From assembly GCA_947503625.1 (NCBI GenBank), contig CANNEK010000002.1:124001-188000 (forward strand): a stretch of DNA of 64,000 nucleotides. Direction: 5' to 3'. The stretch is from an uncultured Kordiimonas sp. GTDB lineage: Bacteria; Pseudomonadota; Alphaproteobacteria; Sphingomonadales; Kordiimonadaceae. The position numbers and the translations under genes are program-made. The notes beneath the pieces were generated by a model. The model was not told where the DNA came from. It saw only the letters and a program-made list of their open reading frames with translations, and ran no database searches. Each line of letters starts with the position of its first letter. Position 1 is the stretch's first letter. This document shows, in pieces, positions 42,943-52,263 of the stretch.

Positions 42943-43470
42943 ATGCCTGTGCTGGCAAACAGCAATGAGACCACATCGAAGGACGCCGTTTTTGGTGACT
43001 TCACCATTTATGACTATGCGGAAATCGACAGTCCGCTGGAAATGGTGAAATTTTTCCTCGACTTTTGGCGCGCCAAAGGCGGGGAAGACAAGACAATCAC
43101 CCGCGCCGACATCAGCCCCATGGAGCTCAAGCAATATATTTCCCAGGTCGTTTTGATGGACGTTGTCCGCGAAGGTAACGGCTGGAAACTGATTGTCCGG
43201 CTTATCGGTGGTCACGTTTCAGGGTTTTACGGCGAGATCACCGGCAAGGATGTACGGGAGATGGATAACACTAAAGCGATTGAACGTATCTATTCGGTAT
43301 GCAGCCGGATGCTGGAAACCGAGAAACCGATCTATACCGTTGCACCCGCTTTGTCACCGGACCGATCCTATATGGAAGCGCTGGCGCTATACCTGCCTTT
43401 GTTCGACGACGAGGGCAAAATCAATAAGATAATGGTTGCGGTCCACGTATCAGCACCGACCCGTCCATGA
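42943..43470 (+). CDS. PAS_5-family (PF07310-like) protein
   Basis: A 175-residue single-domain protein related to the PAS_5 group. It shows the N-terminal FLDFWRAKGGE helix, MELKQYISQVVLMDVV, the LIVRLIGGHVSGFYGEITGKDVRE core and the closing LALYLPLFDDEG segment. The start at ATG 42943 follows GGA; GTG 42925 is an alternative. Members are widespread in Alphaproteobacteria with unknown ligands. It stands between the flippase-like gene and slyX on the same strand. The paralogue at 13576-14094 is only distantly similar. Confidence 0.82.
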   Translation: MPVLANSNETTSKDAVFGDFTIYDYAEIDSPLEMVKFFLDFWRAKGGEDKTITRADISPMELKQYISQVVLMDVVREGNGWKLIVRLIGGHVSGFYGEITGKDVREMDNTKAIERIYSVCSRMLETEKPIYTVAPALSPDRSYMEALALYLPLFDDEGKINKIMVAVHVSAPTRP

Positions 43471-43507
43471 AACAATCTTGATACAAAACAAAACCGAACA
43501 GAAAAAC

Positions 43508-43732
43508 ATGACCGAAAAACACACAGCGACAGACGCCAACCGGCTGGATGACCTGGAGATAAAATTCTCCTATCAACAGGAAACCATCGACAGCCTGAAC
43601 GAGACGATAACCTCCCAGTGGCGTGAAATTGAAGCGCTGCGGCTGCAGCTGCAAAGGCTCGAGGGCAGACTGGTGGAGATGGCCGAATGGCAAGGTGATG
43701 CGGGCTCGGAACCACCGCCACCACACTATTGA
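43508..43732 (+). CDS. slyX: SlyX family protein
   Basis: A 74-residue coiled-coil protein. Heptad-like LDDLEIKFSYQQETIDSLNE and IEALRLQLQRLEGRL segments fill residues 12-55, and the C-terminus ends in the proline-rich PPPPHY typical of SlyX. The function of SlyX is unknown. The ATG at 43508 gives the family length; an earlier in-frame start at 43436 overlaps the PAS_5 gene. Confidence 0.9.
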   Translation: MTEKHTATDANRLDDLEIKFSYQQETIDSLNETITSQWREIEALRLQLQRLEGRLVEMAEWQGDAGSEPPPPHY

Positions 43733-43754
43733 AATCAGCAGGAAAGGTTTTCCC

Positions 43755-44618
43755 TTGCACCGTTCAATCGTTCGATTTGCCTTTACGGCAATGGCCTGTA
43801 TGGCACCATTGTCCGTGTCTCACAGCCAGGACAACAGCCCGCTGACAGACGAAGCCTGCGCCGAACATACTTCCGATGTCGGAAAAGGTTTGTACCGTGT
43901 GTGCTTTACATACACCGGGGAAAACTGGACCCATGCCGATGTCGCAGCGATAGCGCTCGACACCGAAAAACCTGTTGCGGTAATACCGGTTCAATATACC
44001 CAAAATTCTGCACAGCCCGGTGCCGAAGTGAACGGACAAAACATCGGGTTTGAATGGAACAGCATCACGCAGCAGGAACTCGCACGGCGGTTGTCAGCCG
44101 CAGGCTTTTTTGTCCTGACACCGACAATACAGATGTACGGCGAAAACTGGGACGGCTTTCAGGGACTGGAACACTTCATTGCTGGTGTACACAAAGGCAA
44201 CAAACATGTTCAGACTGTTCTTTTGACAGCAGATGCGCACATTGCCGTTGAACAAAACCCTTTCCCCGGCGCGCAGATGCTGGTGACCGGTGTTCATGAG
44301 CGGGATCTGGCCTGGGAGGCACGCATCCAGAAAAATATTGCGCCGTTTTATGAGGCTGTCGGGCTTTCCAATATTGGTGCGCGTATCCGAGGTGGTCTGT
44401 CTGATAAGGAAGGCTCGTCAAAAGCCTGGCACCCCCTGATCGAGCGTGCCGCCGAATATGGTGCCACTGTCACCATCATCGAGGCGGCGCAGGCCGTTCA
44501 GATCAATGATCTTGCGGGATCAATCGCAGAAGGCCGCACATGGGCTGCGCCTTTGTTCGATGGCATTGTTGCCGGCATGATCGAACATGCCCGTAAAACC
44601 GGCTCAGCCCCTAACTAG
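43755..44618 (+). CDS. Exported protein of unknown function
   Basis: A 287-residue protein starting at TTG 43755, with GGAAAGG 8 nt upstream. A signal peptide spans residues 1-22 (FAFTAMACMAPLSVSHSQ). Two Cys are found near 32 and 46 (DEACAEH, YRVCFTY) and could form a disulfide. The middle has an alternating alpha/beta pattern (VAVIPVQYTQ; RRLSAAGFFVLTPT; VQTVLLTADAHIAV; QMLVTGVHE), suggesting a Rossmann-like or hydrolase-like fold. I find no nucleophile elbow and do not recognise the family. It converges with the YjiH gene, 7 nt apart. Confidence 0.72.
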   Translation: MHRSIVRFAFTAMACMAPLSVSHSQDNSPLTDEACAEHTSDVGKGLYRVCFTYTGENWTHADVAAIALDTEKPVAVIPVQYTQNSAQPGAEVNGQNIGFEWNSITQQELARRLSAAGFFVLTPTIQMYGENWDGFQGLEHFIAGVHKGNKHVQTVLLTADAHIAVEQNPFPGAQMLVTGVHERDLAWEARIQKNIAPFYEAVGLSNIGARIRGGLSDKEGSSKAWHPLIERAAEYGATVTIIEAAQAVQINDLAGSIAEGRTWAAPLFDGIVAGMIEHARKTGSAPN

Positions 44619-44625
44619 ATATGAA

Positions 44626-45996
44626 CTAGAATAACCACATCGCCGCAAGAACCAGCACCGGCACGCAAATGATGGTGCGAATGACAAAAACCATAAAGAG
44701 CTGCCAGGCATTGATGGGCAAACCGACCCTGAGCATCACAAGACCGGTTTCGGACATATAGATCAACTGGCAAAGACTGAGGCCCGCCAGAATAAAGCGC
44801 ATGGCATCACTCGACAGATCTCCTGCAATCACGGCCGGGATAAACTGATCGATAAACCCGAACACAAAACCAATGCCCACACGCGGCGCTTCTGCGACAT
44901 CAAACAATGACAGCACCCAGGCAATGGGCGCCCCGATCCATTCACCAAGGACCGAATGAAACGCCAGTACAGCTGCCATGGTTGCCAGCGCCATCATGGG
45001 ACCTGTCACACCGAAAAGCTGCTCTACAAACATCAGGCTGCCGGAACGCGCCAGCTCAGGCGGGTTGGGTGCTTTAGCAGCCGAAATGATCGCTGTATCA
45101 TAGCTGCGCCTTAGCAGCGGTTCGTCTGCAGGCGCATCATGTTCATGGCTGCGATCAATACCGTCCTTGTAAGTGTCCGGAATTGCCGACAGCGGGCGCA
45201 CGCGCGGTGTAATGATTGCACATAGAATGCACGCTACGATCGCTGTCAGATACCAGGGGAAAAACATATGGCTGATTTTACTGACATCCGCGATCACCAG
45301 AGCAAATGGCAGCGACACAACAGAAAAATTGGTAGCAATCACCGCCGCTTCCTTGCCGGTATAGAAGCCGCGCCTATATTGCTGGCCGGTGACAAGCACC
45401 CCGATGTTCGACGACGAAATAAAGGAAGCGGTCGCATCCACCGCTGAGCGGCCCGGCAAAAGAAAAAGCTTGCGGAACGCGGGCGCCACAAAGGTACCGA
45501 AAAATTCCATCGAACCGAATTCGGTCAATAAAGGCATCAGAAAACAGGCGGGGAACAACACGATAGTATAGCCGATACCCACATCGTTGAACATGGCGAT
45601 CCCTGTGTCTTCCATGCGAACAATCTCGGGCCCTACTTCATAAAGCACCATAAACCCTACAAGGGCGCCAGCGGTGCGCAGCAAAAGCCAGCCCGGTGTG
45701 CATTCGGCTACCGCATATAAAAACGGGTGGGATGTTTCCCAGTCGGGTTTGGCTATCACATAATACGCGCCGGCGAACGCGCCAATAATGGTCACCCAAA
45801 CTACGATATCGAGCAGAATGAAGCCAAATGTCTGCTGCATCCAGCTTGAATAGATCCCGAACAGGATGGTTACGCCGTCTTCTGTGGGAAAAGGCACCAA
45901 AAACAGAATGATGCCGATGACCGACGGAATTAGAAACCGCAGGAACGGTTTGAGGCCTCTGGTTTCAATCGCCTCGCCAGCCGCTGCATCATTCAT
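44626..45996 (-). CDS. YjiH-family membrane protein (nucleoside-recognition Gate domains)
   Basis: A 456-residue polytopic inner-membrane protein with about ten to eleven hydrophobic segments. The Gate (nucleoside recognition) motif appears in GRSAVDATASFISSSNIGVLVTGQQYRRG near 188-216 and again near the C-terminus (MRFILAGLSLCQLIYMSETGLVML). YjiH proteins are related to concentrative transporter gates and spore-maturation proteins, but their cargo is unknown. GGGGAAAC precedes ATG 45996. It is the last gene of a unit with the DUF2834 protein and the M20 peptidase, which hints at amino-acid or peptide export or import. Confidence 0.88.
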   Translation of the reverse strand: MNDAAAGEAIETRGLKPFLRFLIPSVIGIILFLVPFPTEDGVTILFGIYSSWMQQTFGFILLDIVVWVTIIGAFAGAYYVIAKPDWETSHPFLYAVAECTPGWLLLRTAGALVGFMVLYEVGPEIVRMEDTGIAMFNDVGIGYTIVLFPACFLMPLLTEFGSMEFFGTFVAPAFRKLFLLPGRSAVDATASFISSSNIGVLVTGQQYRRGFYTGKEAAVIATNFSVVSLPFALVIADVSKISHMFFPWYLTAIVACILCAIITPRVRPLSAIPDTYKDGIDRSHEHDAPADEPLLRRSYDTAIISAAKAPNPPELARSGSLMFVEQLFGVTGPMMALATMAAVLAFHSVLGEWIGAPIAWVLSLFDVAEAPRVGIGFVFGFIDQFIPAVIAGDLSSDAMRFILAGLSLCQLIYMSETGLVMLRVGLPINAWQLFMVFVIRTIICVPVLVLAAMWLF

Positions 45997-46063
45997 GGTG
46001 TTTCCCCTAGCCATTCAGTTCACCCCGTCAGGCGCGACTGTTGTGTCCCCGAACCTCGAGACG

Positions 46064-46417
46064 TTAAATCGTTTCATCCCGGTTGTCTAACCGGCGCGCG
46101 TTTTCCCTCCTGAGACGGAGGACCAGATAATAGGCGAAGGCGGTCGCAACACCGGGGACAAAACACAGAACAATAGCGACCCATCCGTGACGTATTGCAA
46201 ACACATGCCGCTCATACAAAACCCAGGCAATCAGGATGAAACCGGTGACGATGGCATCAAACGAGTATCCGCTGGAATATGGATTGACGAAGCCGGCAGC
46301 AAACGCGCCGACAATATCGCCGCTTTCAATCAGGGGCGGCACGACAACAACGGCAAAGAAAGCCATGAAAACAAGGCCGAGCAGAGCGATCAGTTTTTCA
46401 AACACAGATCTGGTCAT
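46064..46417 (-). CDS. DUF2834-like small membrane protein
   Basis: A 117-residue protein with three hydrophobic segments (about 7-27, 55-73 and 80-100) and a basic C-terminus. The central GFVNPYSSGYSFDAIVTGF and WVLYERHVFAIRHGW match the DUF2834 pattern, in which a conserved Asp begins the second helix. Function unknown. It starts 19 nt after the M20 peptidase stop and precedes the YjiH gene by 67 nt. An SD-like AGGA sits too close to the ATG, so expression may be weak or coupled. Confidence 0.78.
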   Translation of the reverse strand: MTRSVFEKLIALLGLVFMAFFAVVVVPPLIESGDIVGAFAAGFVNPYSSGYSFDAIVTGFILIAWVLYERHVFAIRHGWVAIVLCFVPGVATAFAYYLVLRLRRENARRLDNRDETI

Positions 46418-46436
46418 TTCCTGATTATCGCCTTTT

Positions 46437-47897
46437 CTATTGCCCTGATACCCTGCGGATCATGCGCTCGTAAAACGCAACAGACCGCCCGAGGCTTTCA
46501 ATCGCCACACGCTCGTTCGTTCCGTGAAAGCCGGAAAACTGCTCAAGAGACATCACGACAGGGGTGAAACGGAATGTTTCATTGGTGATGTCTGCATAAA
46601 AGCGCGAATCTGTTGCACCTACCACAAGGCTGGGTGCAACTGCAATCGGACCAAACGCGTCGCCAAGCGATTTCGAGATCAAATCATAGGCCGCCCCGTT
46701 GATATCGGAAGGTGCGGGCGGGTTATTGGGTTTCGCGTAAATGGAAACCTCAACCTCATCACCGGCAAGGTCTTGCGTGCGCTTCAGGATTTCATCAATA
46801 GTGTTGCGCGGATGAATGCGAAAGTTAATCAGGGCCCTGGCTTCCTGCGGCAGGATGTTTTCTTTGGAGCCGCCATTGAAAACCGTTGCGGCAGTTGTGG
46901 TCCGGTACTGGGCTGCCGTGTAGGGCACCTTTGCCATGTCGGCTTTTACCAGCGGACCGAACAGCCAGAGATTTGACGCAGCAAGCCGCTGCATGAAGGG
47001 CATTTCACCCGCAATGGCGTGGAGGTTGGCGGCGTCTGCTTCATCAATTTCGATAGGAAACGGGTTTGATTGAACCCGCTCGACCGCACGCGCCAGCTTG
47101 CTGACCGCCGTGTCTGCGCGCGGCGTGGACGAATGCCCGCCGGCGTCACGCGCCAACAGTTCCAATGTGAGGAAGCCTTTTTCCGCGAGGCCAACAACCG
47201 CAAGCGGGCCATCAATAAAATCGAGAAATCCGGTCAGGATGGTCAGGCCTTCATCGAGAATCCAGTCAAACTGCACACCCTGGCTTTTAAGTCGTTCGAC
47301 AATTTTCACAGCACCGCGTTGTCCGGCAATTTCTTCGTCGTGTCCAAAAGCCAGATAGATATCCTGCGCAGGCTGGAACCCTTCTTCTGTCAGTTGCTCA
47401 ACAGCCTCCATCACAAGGATCACCGTTGATTTGTCATCCAGCGAACCGCGTCCCCAGACAAACCCGTCAGCAATTGCCCCGGAAAAGGGCGGGTATGTCC
47501 ATGTATCTTCAGTGCCGGGCTCTATCGGCACCACATCCATGTGGCCAAGGAAGCCGACGGGCGCTTTATTGGCGTCACGCCCTTCCCACCGGTACAGTAA
47601 TGAATAGTCGTTCACCACTTCACGGGAGAGAACCCTGTGCGCATTCGGATACGTGGCTTCAAGCCACGCGTGAAACGCCAGAAACGCGTCCGCCTCCGTT
47701 TCAGCCGTGGGCGACCAGGAGATGGTCTTCATCTTTACGGCTTCGCTGAGATGCGCGGCAATTACACCGCTATCATACGCCGGCTCAGGAGCAGGCGGCA
47801 CATCCAGATACGGCGATGGCAAGTCGTCAGACCGCCATACCGCAACGCCCAACACCAAAACAACCGCCAGCCCTATAGCGACGATAAATTTACCCAT
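46437..47897 (-). CDS. M20-family metallopeptidase (PM20D1/carboxypeptidase S-like)
   Basis: A 486-residue di-zinc peptidase with an N-terminal hydrophobic anchor (about 5-20) that may be an uncleaved signal. Metal ligands and catalytic residues are all visible: LGHMDVVP (His, Asp), GRGSLDDKS (bridging Asp), FGHDEEIAG (catalytic Glu plus ligand Glu), VGATDSRFYA (Asp) and FHGTNERV (His). The larger size than cytosolic M20 enzymes fits the PM20D1/CPS1 branch, which hydrolyses C-terminal residues or N-acyl amino acids. It heads the three-gene unit ending with YjiH. Confidence 0.92.
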   Translation of the reverse strand: MGKFIVAIGLAVVLVLGVAVWRSDDLPSPYLDVPPAPEPAYDSGVIAAHLSEAVKMKTISWSPTAETEADAFLAFHAWLEATYPNAHRVLSREVVNDYSLLYRWEGRDANKAPVGFLGHMDVVPIEPGTEDTWTYPPFSGAIADGFVWGRGSLDDKSTVILVMEAVEQLTEEGFQPAQDIYLAFGHDEEIAGQRGAVKIVERLKSQGVQFDWILDEGLTILTGFLDFIDGPLAVVGLAEKGFLTLELLARDAGGHSSTPRADTAVSKLARAVERVQSNPFPIEIDEADAANLHAIAGEMPFMQRLAASNLWLFGPLVKADMAKVPYTAAQYRTTTAATVFNGGSKENILPQEARALINFRIHPRNTIDEILKRTQDLAGDEVEVSIYAKPNNPPAPSDINGAAYDLISKSLGDAFGPIAVAPSLVVGATDSRFYADITNETFRFTPVVMSLEQFSGFHGTNERVAIESLGRSVAFYERMIRRVSGQ

Positions 47898-47951
47898 GTT
47901 TTACTCTCCCCCGAAAGCGTTCCGACCGACATAACCAACTGGTAGCAAAAA

Positions 47952-49985
47952 CTAATCCTTGCTGCTGTTTTCTTTCATGGTGCCTCCATGCCTGATGGGA
48001 AACACGAAATCGGCCTCGCCCGCATCAAACAGGTGCTCGCGGAACCAATCGAGCGCATGCTCGGTGATCGCACGGCGTGTTTTCGGTTTTGAAGGGCCAT
48101 GTCCCATGTCCGAATAAACGATCATGTGCGCCTCCACACCCTTATCAAGCAGCAATTGGCGAAACTGGTACCCGTTGGCTATCGGCACCCGCGCATCATT
48201 CTCACCGTGCTGGATCAGTACCGGTGTTTTTGCGTTGTCGATGTAGGTCACCGGTGAGGTTTTGGCATAAACGTCGTCGTCCGCGAACGGCGTTGCCTCA
48301 AAATATTCGGTGGTGAACTGGGTGATATCGGTGTTGTAATAATAGGTGCGCCAGTCACTGATGCCTGCGCCCATAATCGCTGCGGTACAGATATCCGAGT
48401 ATGTCGCGAGCATCGCGGAGATGTGCCCGCCCTGGCTCCAGCCCAGACACGCAACCTTTTCCGGGTCTACCAGTCCTTCCGCAATCAGCATCTCGACACC
48501 GGCAATGATGTCTTTGGCCGGACCAATCCCCAGGTTTTTGAGATTACTGCGCTGGAAGGCATCACCGTAACTTGCGCTACCGCGGTAGTTGGTTTGCAAC
48601 ACCAGCGCACCGCCGCCTTCTGCCGCCAGCACGTCCGGCGCATAAATCGAGCGTGGAGGGTTGCCGAGGATCGGCCGGTCCGTGCCGGTTGGGCCGCCGT
48701 GCGTGCGCACAAACAGAGGATAGCGTTTACCTGCCACGAAACCAACAGGTTTGGTAAGCACACCTTCAATTTCCTGACCAACATCATTGCGCCACGTCAC
48801 CAGTTCCTTGCTGGCAATGGCGGTATCTTTCAACTGATCAGCATAGTTGGTGAGTGTACGGATGTTTCCACCCTGCCTGACCGCAATTTCACCCAATTTG
48901 GTGGCAGTTGTGGAGATAAAGGCCATTGCACTGCCATCTTGTGAGTAATTCGGATCAAAGGCATAAACGCCTTCAGCGCTCAAACGCTCGATGTCGCCAG
49001 ACCCGGTGTCGAACTGAAAAAGCCCATAATCAGTCCGAACGCCAGCGCTGAACTGAAGCCCGTCATCATCGTACCACCGGATACCCGCATCGTGATCAGG
49101 GGTTTTGATGGTCTCGATCTCACCATCCAGATCATTAAGCACAATGTCCGAGTAGTTCGGGAAACCGGTCGCATTGGTATAGGCAATGCCATCACCGTCT
49201 GCATGCCAGACCGGCGTCGACTTGGCACCGTAGCTTTCGTCTACCGACTTTGGCTCGTCCCCTTCGGAAGCCATCAGATAAATGCGCCCGTCAAGCAGAT
49301 CAGCCAGGTGCGGGCTTGGCCAGGTGGCAAAAACAATCTGCTCACTATCGGGCGAGACGGCATATCCCGTGACCGAATAATTGCGCCCCTGCGTAAGCTG
49401 TTCCGGGTCACCCATCGTCATGGGCCCTGTTAAATCTGCCCGCCAGATATGGCGGTAGCTGCCGTCGCTGCGCACCACGGTATAGTCACCATAGTGCTTT
49501 TTGCGTGCTTTGATTTTGCGTTCGTTTTGTGGTGGGGCGGTAAAAAACAGGGCGCTGCCATTCGGCGCGAACTGCAAGCCTCGCGCGCCTTTTATGCCCA
49601 GGTCCTGCTCTTGGGGTTCCCCGCCTTTTACGCTGATGAAATAGAGCTTGTTGTCGCGGCGAAACGCCAGAAAGCTGCTGTCCGCAGACCATTCGAATTC
49701 GCTGACCGAATCTTCACCGTGTGTAAGCTGAAGCGGCTCGGCCGAACCGTCGCTTGGCACAAGCCAAAGCTGCGCCATGTCTTTGTTAAGATCAAAGTCA
49801 TTTTCGAAGGTGCGATAGGCAACAAGTTTGCCATCCGGCGAAATCTCAGGATCCCGAACGGTTTTCACCGCCAGAAACTGATCAAGCAACGTTTGTTCCT
49901 GACCGTCATCCGCGCTCAGCGGTTGAGCAACAGATACTGCAGCTACCAGTGCGGATATCACGAGCCCGCAAACAGCCTTTTTCAT
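47952..49985 (-). CDS. Exported S9-family peptidase
   Basis: A 677-residue serine peptidase with a signal peptide (residues 1-25). A beta-propeller of SPDG-type repeats (SPDGKLVAYRTF; SPDSEQIVFATW) fills about 35-400. The catalytic domain has Ser in LGWSQGGHIS near 522, Asp in HGENDARVP and His in MGHGPSKP. GGAG lies upstream of ATG 49985; the longer in-frame start at 50021 is less likely. Probably a dipeptidyl or acylaminoacyl peptidase working in the periplasm. It lies 53 nt downstream of the redoxin-PHM fusion gene, on the same strand. Confidence 0.92.
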   Translation of the reverse strand: MKKAVCGLVISALVAAVSVAQPLSADDGQEQTLLDQFLAVKTVRDPEISPDGKLVAYRTFENDFDLNKDMAQLWLVPSDGSAEPLQLTHGEDSVSEFEWSADSSFLAFRRDNKLYFISVKGGEPQEQDLGIKGARGLQFAPNGSALFFTAPPQNERKIKARKKHYGDYTVVRSDGSYRHIWRADLTGPMTMGDPEQLTQGRNYSVTGYAVSPDSEQIVFATWPSPHLADLLDGRIYLMASEGDEPKSVDESYGAKSTPVWHADGDGIAYTNATGFPNYSDIVLNDLDGEIETIKTPDHDAGIRWYDDDGLQFSAGVRTDYGLFQFDTGSGDIERLSAEGVYAFDPNYSQDGSAMAFISTTATKLGEIAVRQGGNIRTLTNYADQLKDTAIASKELVTWRNDVGQEIEGVLTKPVGFVAGKRYPLFVRTHGGPTGTDRPILGNPPRSIYAPDVLAAEGGGALVLQTNYRGSASYGDAFQRSNLKNLGIGPAKDIIAGVEMLIAEGLVDPEKVACLGWSQGGHISAMLATYSDICTAAIMGAGISDWRTYYYNTDITQFTTEYFEATPFADDDVYAKTSPVTYIDNAKTPVLIQHGENDARVPIANGYQFRQLLLDKGVEAHMIVYSDMGHGPSKPKTRRAITEHALDWFREHLFDAGEADFVFPIRHGGTMKENSSKD

Positions 49986-50038
49986 ATGACGTCTCCCCCA
50001 TGGAAAGACGTCACGGTACAATGCTATCGGCTGCCGGT

Positions 50039-52084
50039 CTAGCGAGAGTTTTGCCTTCTCGCCTTCATCTGGGCAAGCTGCATATTATAATATTCCTGGA
50101 ACGAAAGGGCATCATCGCCGTCCACGTCGGCAGCCATTAAAGACCCATTATCCCACGCGCGGGCCAGACCACCCCATACTTCGGCGCGCACCAGTTTTCC
50201 GTCCATATCCTTGTCGGCAAACCCGTAGAACTGCCGAATATTAAACTGCAGCGGGTCATGCACCGTATTTTCAGCGGTTTCTTCCGTCCAGCGGAACATG
50301 AAACTGCCATACAGCATCTCGTCATGAGACTGCAGGCCCCAAGGCACGGTCCTGTCTGGATTCGGATTGGCAAGGTTACGCGCTGTGTTGTCATAGAGCG
50401 TGCGGTGGATCAGCCTTGCACCCTTTGGCACATCGATCGGTTCTGCCAGGCTGTATGTGTGCTGCCAGTTGAAATCATAGTCCGGCACCGACAAAATGGT
50501 CTCTTCGCGGCCATCCGGATAAACAAGGTCAAATACACTTGATTTGCCGCGATAGTGCGAATGCGGGAACAACATGTATATCGTTGCAGGGTTATCGAAC
50601 TCGAAATAGGCCTGCTCTTTATGGTCAACGCTGTTAGGCGGAATGCCAAGCGCAACATTCAGGGCTACCTGCTGGCGCAGCGGATAGTTGGGCGGCGTAT
50701 CATGAAAATAGAGCCCGAGCAGGGTTTTGTCGGTGGTGGCCCGGCCGGACGTTGTATAGTGCATCTGGAAGCGGAATTCGCCGCCTGCCCTCACCTGTAC
50801 GCCTGTCCCTTCCGGGTAAATATAGCTTTCAGCCCCCGGCACAAAGCCGATCAGATAATTGTCAAAAACATCCTGATAGTCACCCTCACCCGGTTTGGTG
50901 ACCTGCTCGCTGGAACCAACCAGCGCGTGATGCACAACAGTTTTGTCACCCGGCACAACAGTAACGGCGCGCACCCAGACATCCCTGTCCATCGGGTTCA
51001 GCACTGTCGGGAACTGATAGTCCACAATCCCGGAGGCCGGCACATCAAATGCCGGGGCCTCGATAATCAGATCAGGTTCCCCGAGCGGCCATTTGGTTGC
51101 GTTGGCAACGCGGGTTTCCAACGGGTCAGGCCCGTCACCGCGCGGCGCACCGGCTTCGATCCAGTGCACCAGTGTCTTTTTTTCCTCAATCGTAAGGCCG
51201 CGGGCGTTGGTAAAAGTGCCAATGTGCGGGTCAGCGGACCACGGTGGCATGCGCTTGGTACGCACCACTTCCCGGATCATCGGGGCAAAGCCTTCGATCA
51301 TCGAATAGTCCGTCATCGCCCACGGCGCAATACCACCTTCCTCGTGGCAGCTTGCGCAATTTTTCTCCAGCATCGGCGCGATCGTTTCGCTGTAACTGAT
51401 AGCAGCATGGTCGGCACGCTTGGCCGTTTCAGGCAAATTGACAATACAGCCTTTTGAACGGCGCAAGCGTTCCTGCGGCTGTTCGCCTGCCAGCACGGCC
51501 GTAAGCGCATCGGCAAGATAATGCTCGCCCGCCTCGGCCTTTTGCTGTCCATAGTCCAGACGGTCATTGACCGGGCCCCGGTAAACAACGCTCCAGTCCT
51601 CAGGCGAGATCACCAGCACTTCTGCGGTACGCTTGACACCCAGGCTCTCGGCAACCAGCTGTGTCTCGTCGATCAGGACAGGGATATCATAAGCAAACTC
51701 TTCCGCTTCTGCGTTCACGGTATCCCGCGTGTCCTGTTTGTTGGCGTTCAACATGTAGAAGGGAATACCTTTGTCGGCAAAACTGTCTTTCACAGCCTTG
51801 AAGTCAGACCAGGCATTTCGAACGATCGGGCAACCGTTCCCCTGAATCATCACCACAATTGCAGGCGCATCCTGATAATAATACAGCTCATGCGCGCGCC
51901 CCTTGTGGTCAAGCAGCGAGAAATTGTCGACATACTCGTTGGGGTCAACCTGATAGGAAGCTTCAACAACAGTAGACTGGCGGGCGCTATCCTGCGCATC
52001 GGTTGCGCCGTCGGTCGACACCGTTTCCGTTTCAGCGCTGCAAGCCGCGAGCGCGAGCGCCGCAAAAATTCCAACCAACCGCAT
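50039..52084 (-). CDS. Lipoprotein fusing redoxin, haem-c motif, PHM-like copper monooxygenase region and EF-hands
   Basis: A 681-residue lipoprotein (lipobox LAACS, Cys15). Order: a thioredoxin-fold redoxin region about 50-200 with GNGCPIVRN in place of the usual CxxC; one c-type haem site CASCH near 242-246; a segment with copper-ligand candidates of the peptidylglycine/dopamine monooxygenase type: His385-His386 in VVHHALVG, FQMHYTTSG near 450, PHSHYRG near 508 and Met in SHDEMLYGSFMF near 587; and two EF-hand-like loops, DKDMDGKLVRAE near 628 and DVDGDDALSFQE near 658. The His-His, His-x-His and Met set matches the CuH/CuM sites of PHM. I infer an envelope copper monooxygenase fed by its own haem. 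Its substrate is unknown. Confidence 0.85.
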   Translation of the reverse strand: MRLVGIFAALALAACSAETETVSTDGATDAQDSARQSTVVEASYQVDPNEYVDNFSLLDHKGRAHELYYYQDAPAIVVMIQGNGCPIVRNAWSDFKAVKDSFADKGIPFYMLNANKQDTRDTVNAEAEEFAYDIPVLIDETQLVAESLGVKRTAEVLVISPEDWSVVYRGPVNDRLDYGQQKAEAGEHYLADALTAVLAGEQPQERLRRSKGCIVNLPETAKRADHAAISYSETIAPMLEKNCASCHEEGGIAPWAMTDYSMIEGFAPMIREVVRTKRMPPWSADPHIGTFTNARGLTIEEKKTLVHWIEAGAPRGDGPDPLETRVANATKWPLGEPDLIIEAPAFDVPASGIVDYQFPTVLNPMDRDVWVRAVTVVPGDKTVVHHALVGSSEQVTKPGEGDYQDVFDNYLIGFVPGAESYIYPEGTGVQVRAGGEFRFQMHYTTSGRATTDKTLLGLYFHDTPPNYPLRQQVALNVALGIPPNSVDHKEQAYFEFDNPATIYMLFPHSHYRGKSSVFDLVYPDGREETILSVPDYDFNWQHTYSLAEPIDVPKGARLIHRTLYDNTARNLANPNPDRTVPWGLQSHDEMLYGSFMFRWTEETAENTVHDPLQFNIRQFYGFADKDMDGKLVRAEVWGGLARAWDNGSLMAADVDGDDALSFQEYYNMQLAQMKARRQNSR

Positions 52085-52263
52085 CAGGGCACCTCATGTA
52101 TTTCTAAACGAAAGCTGAGACTAGATTTGATGGCATCCATTAACAAGTGACAAATTTATCAAAAGCGCCCAAACACCATAATTAGCGCGCTTCAGACGAC
52201 CAGTTTAAGGTTTCTTCACGAATTTCAGGCATTGTTTGAACCGAAATCGATTGAGTTTAATAC

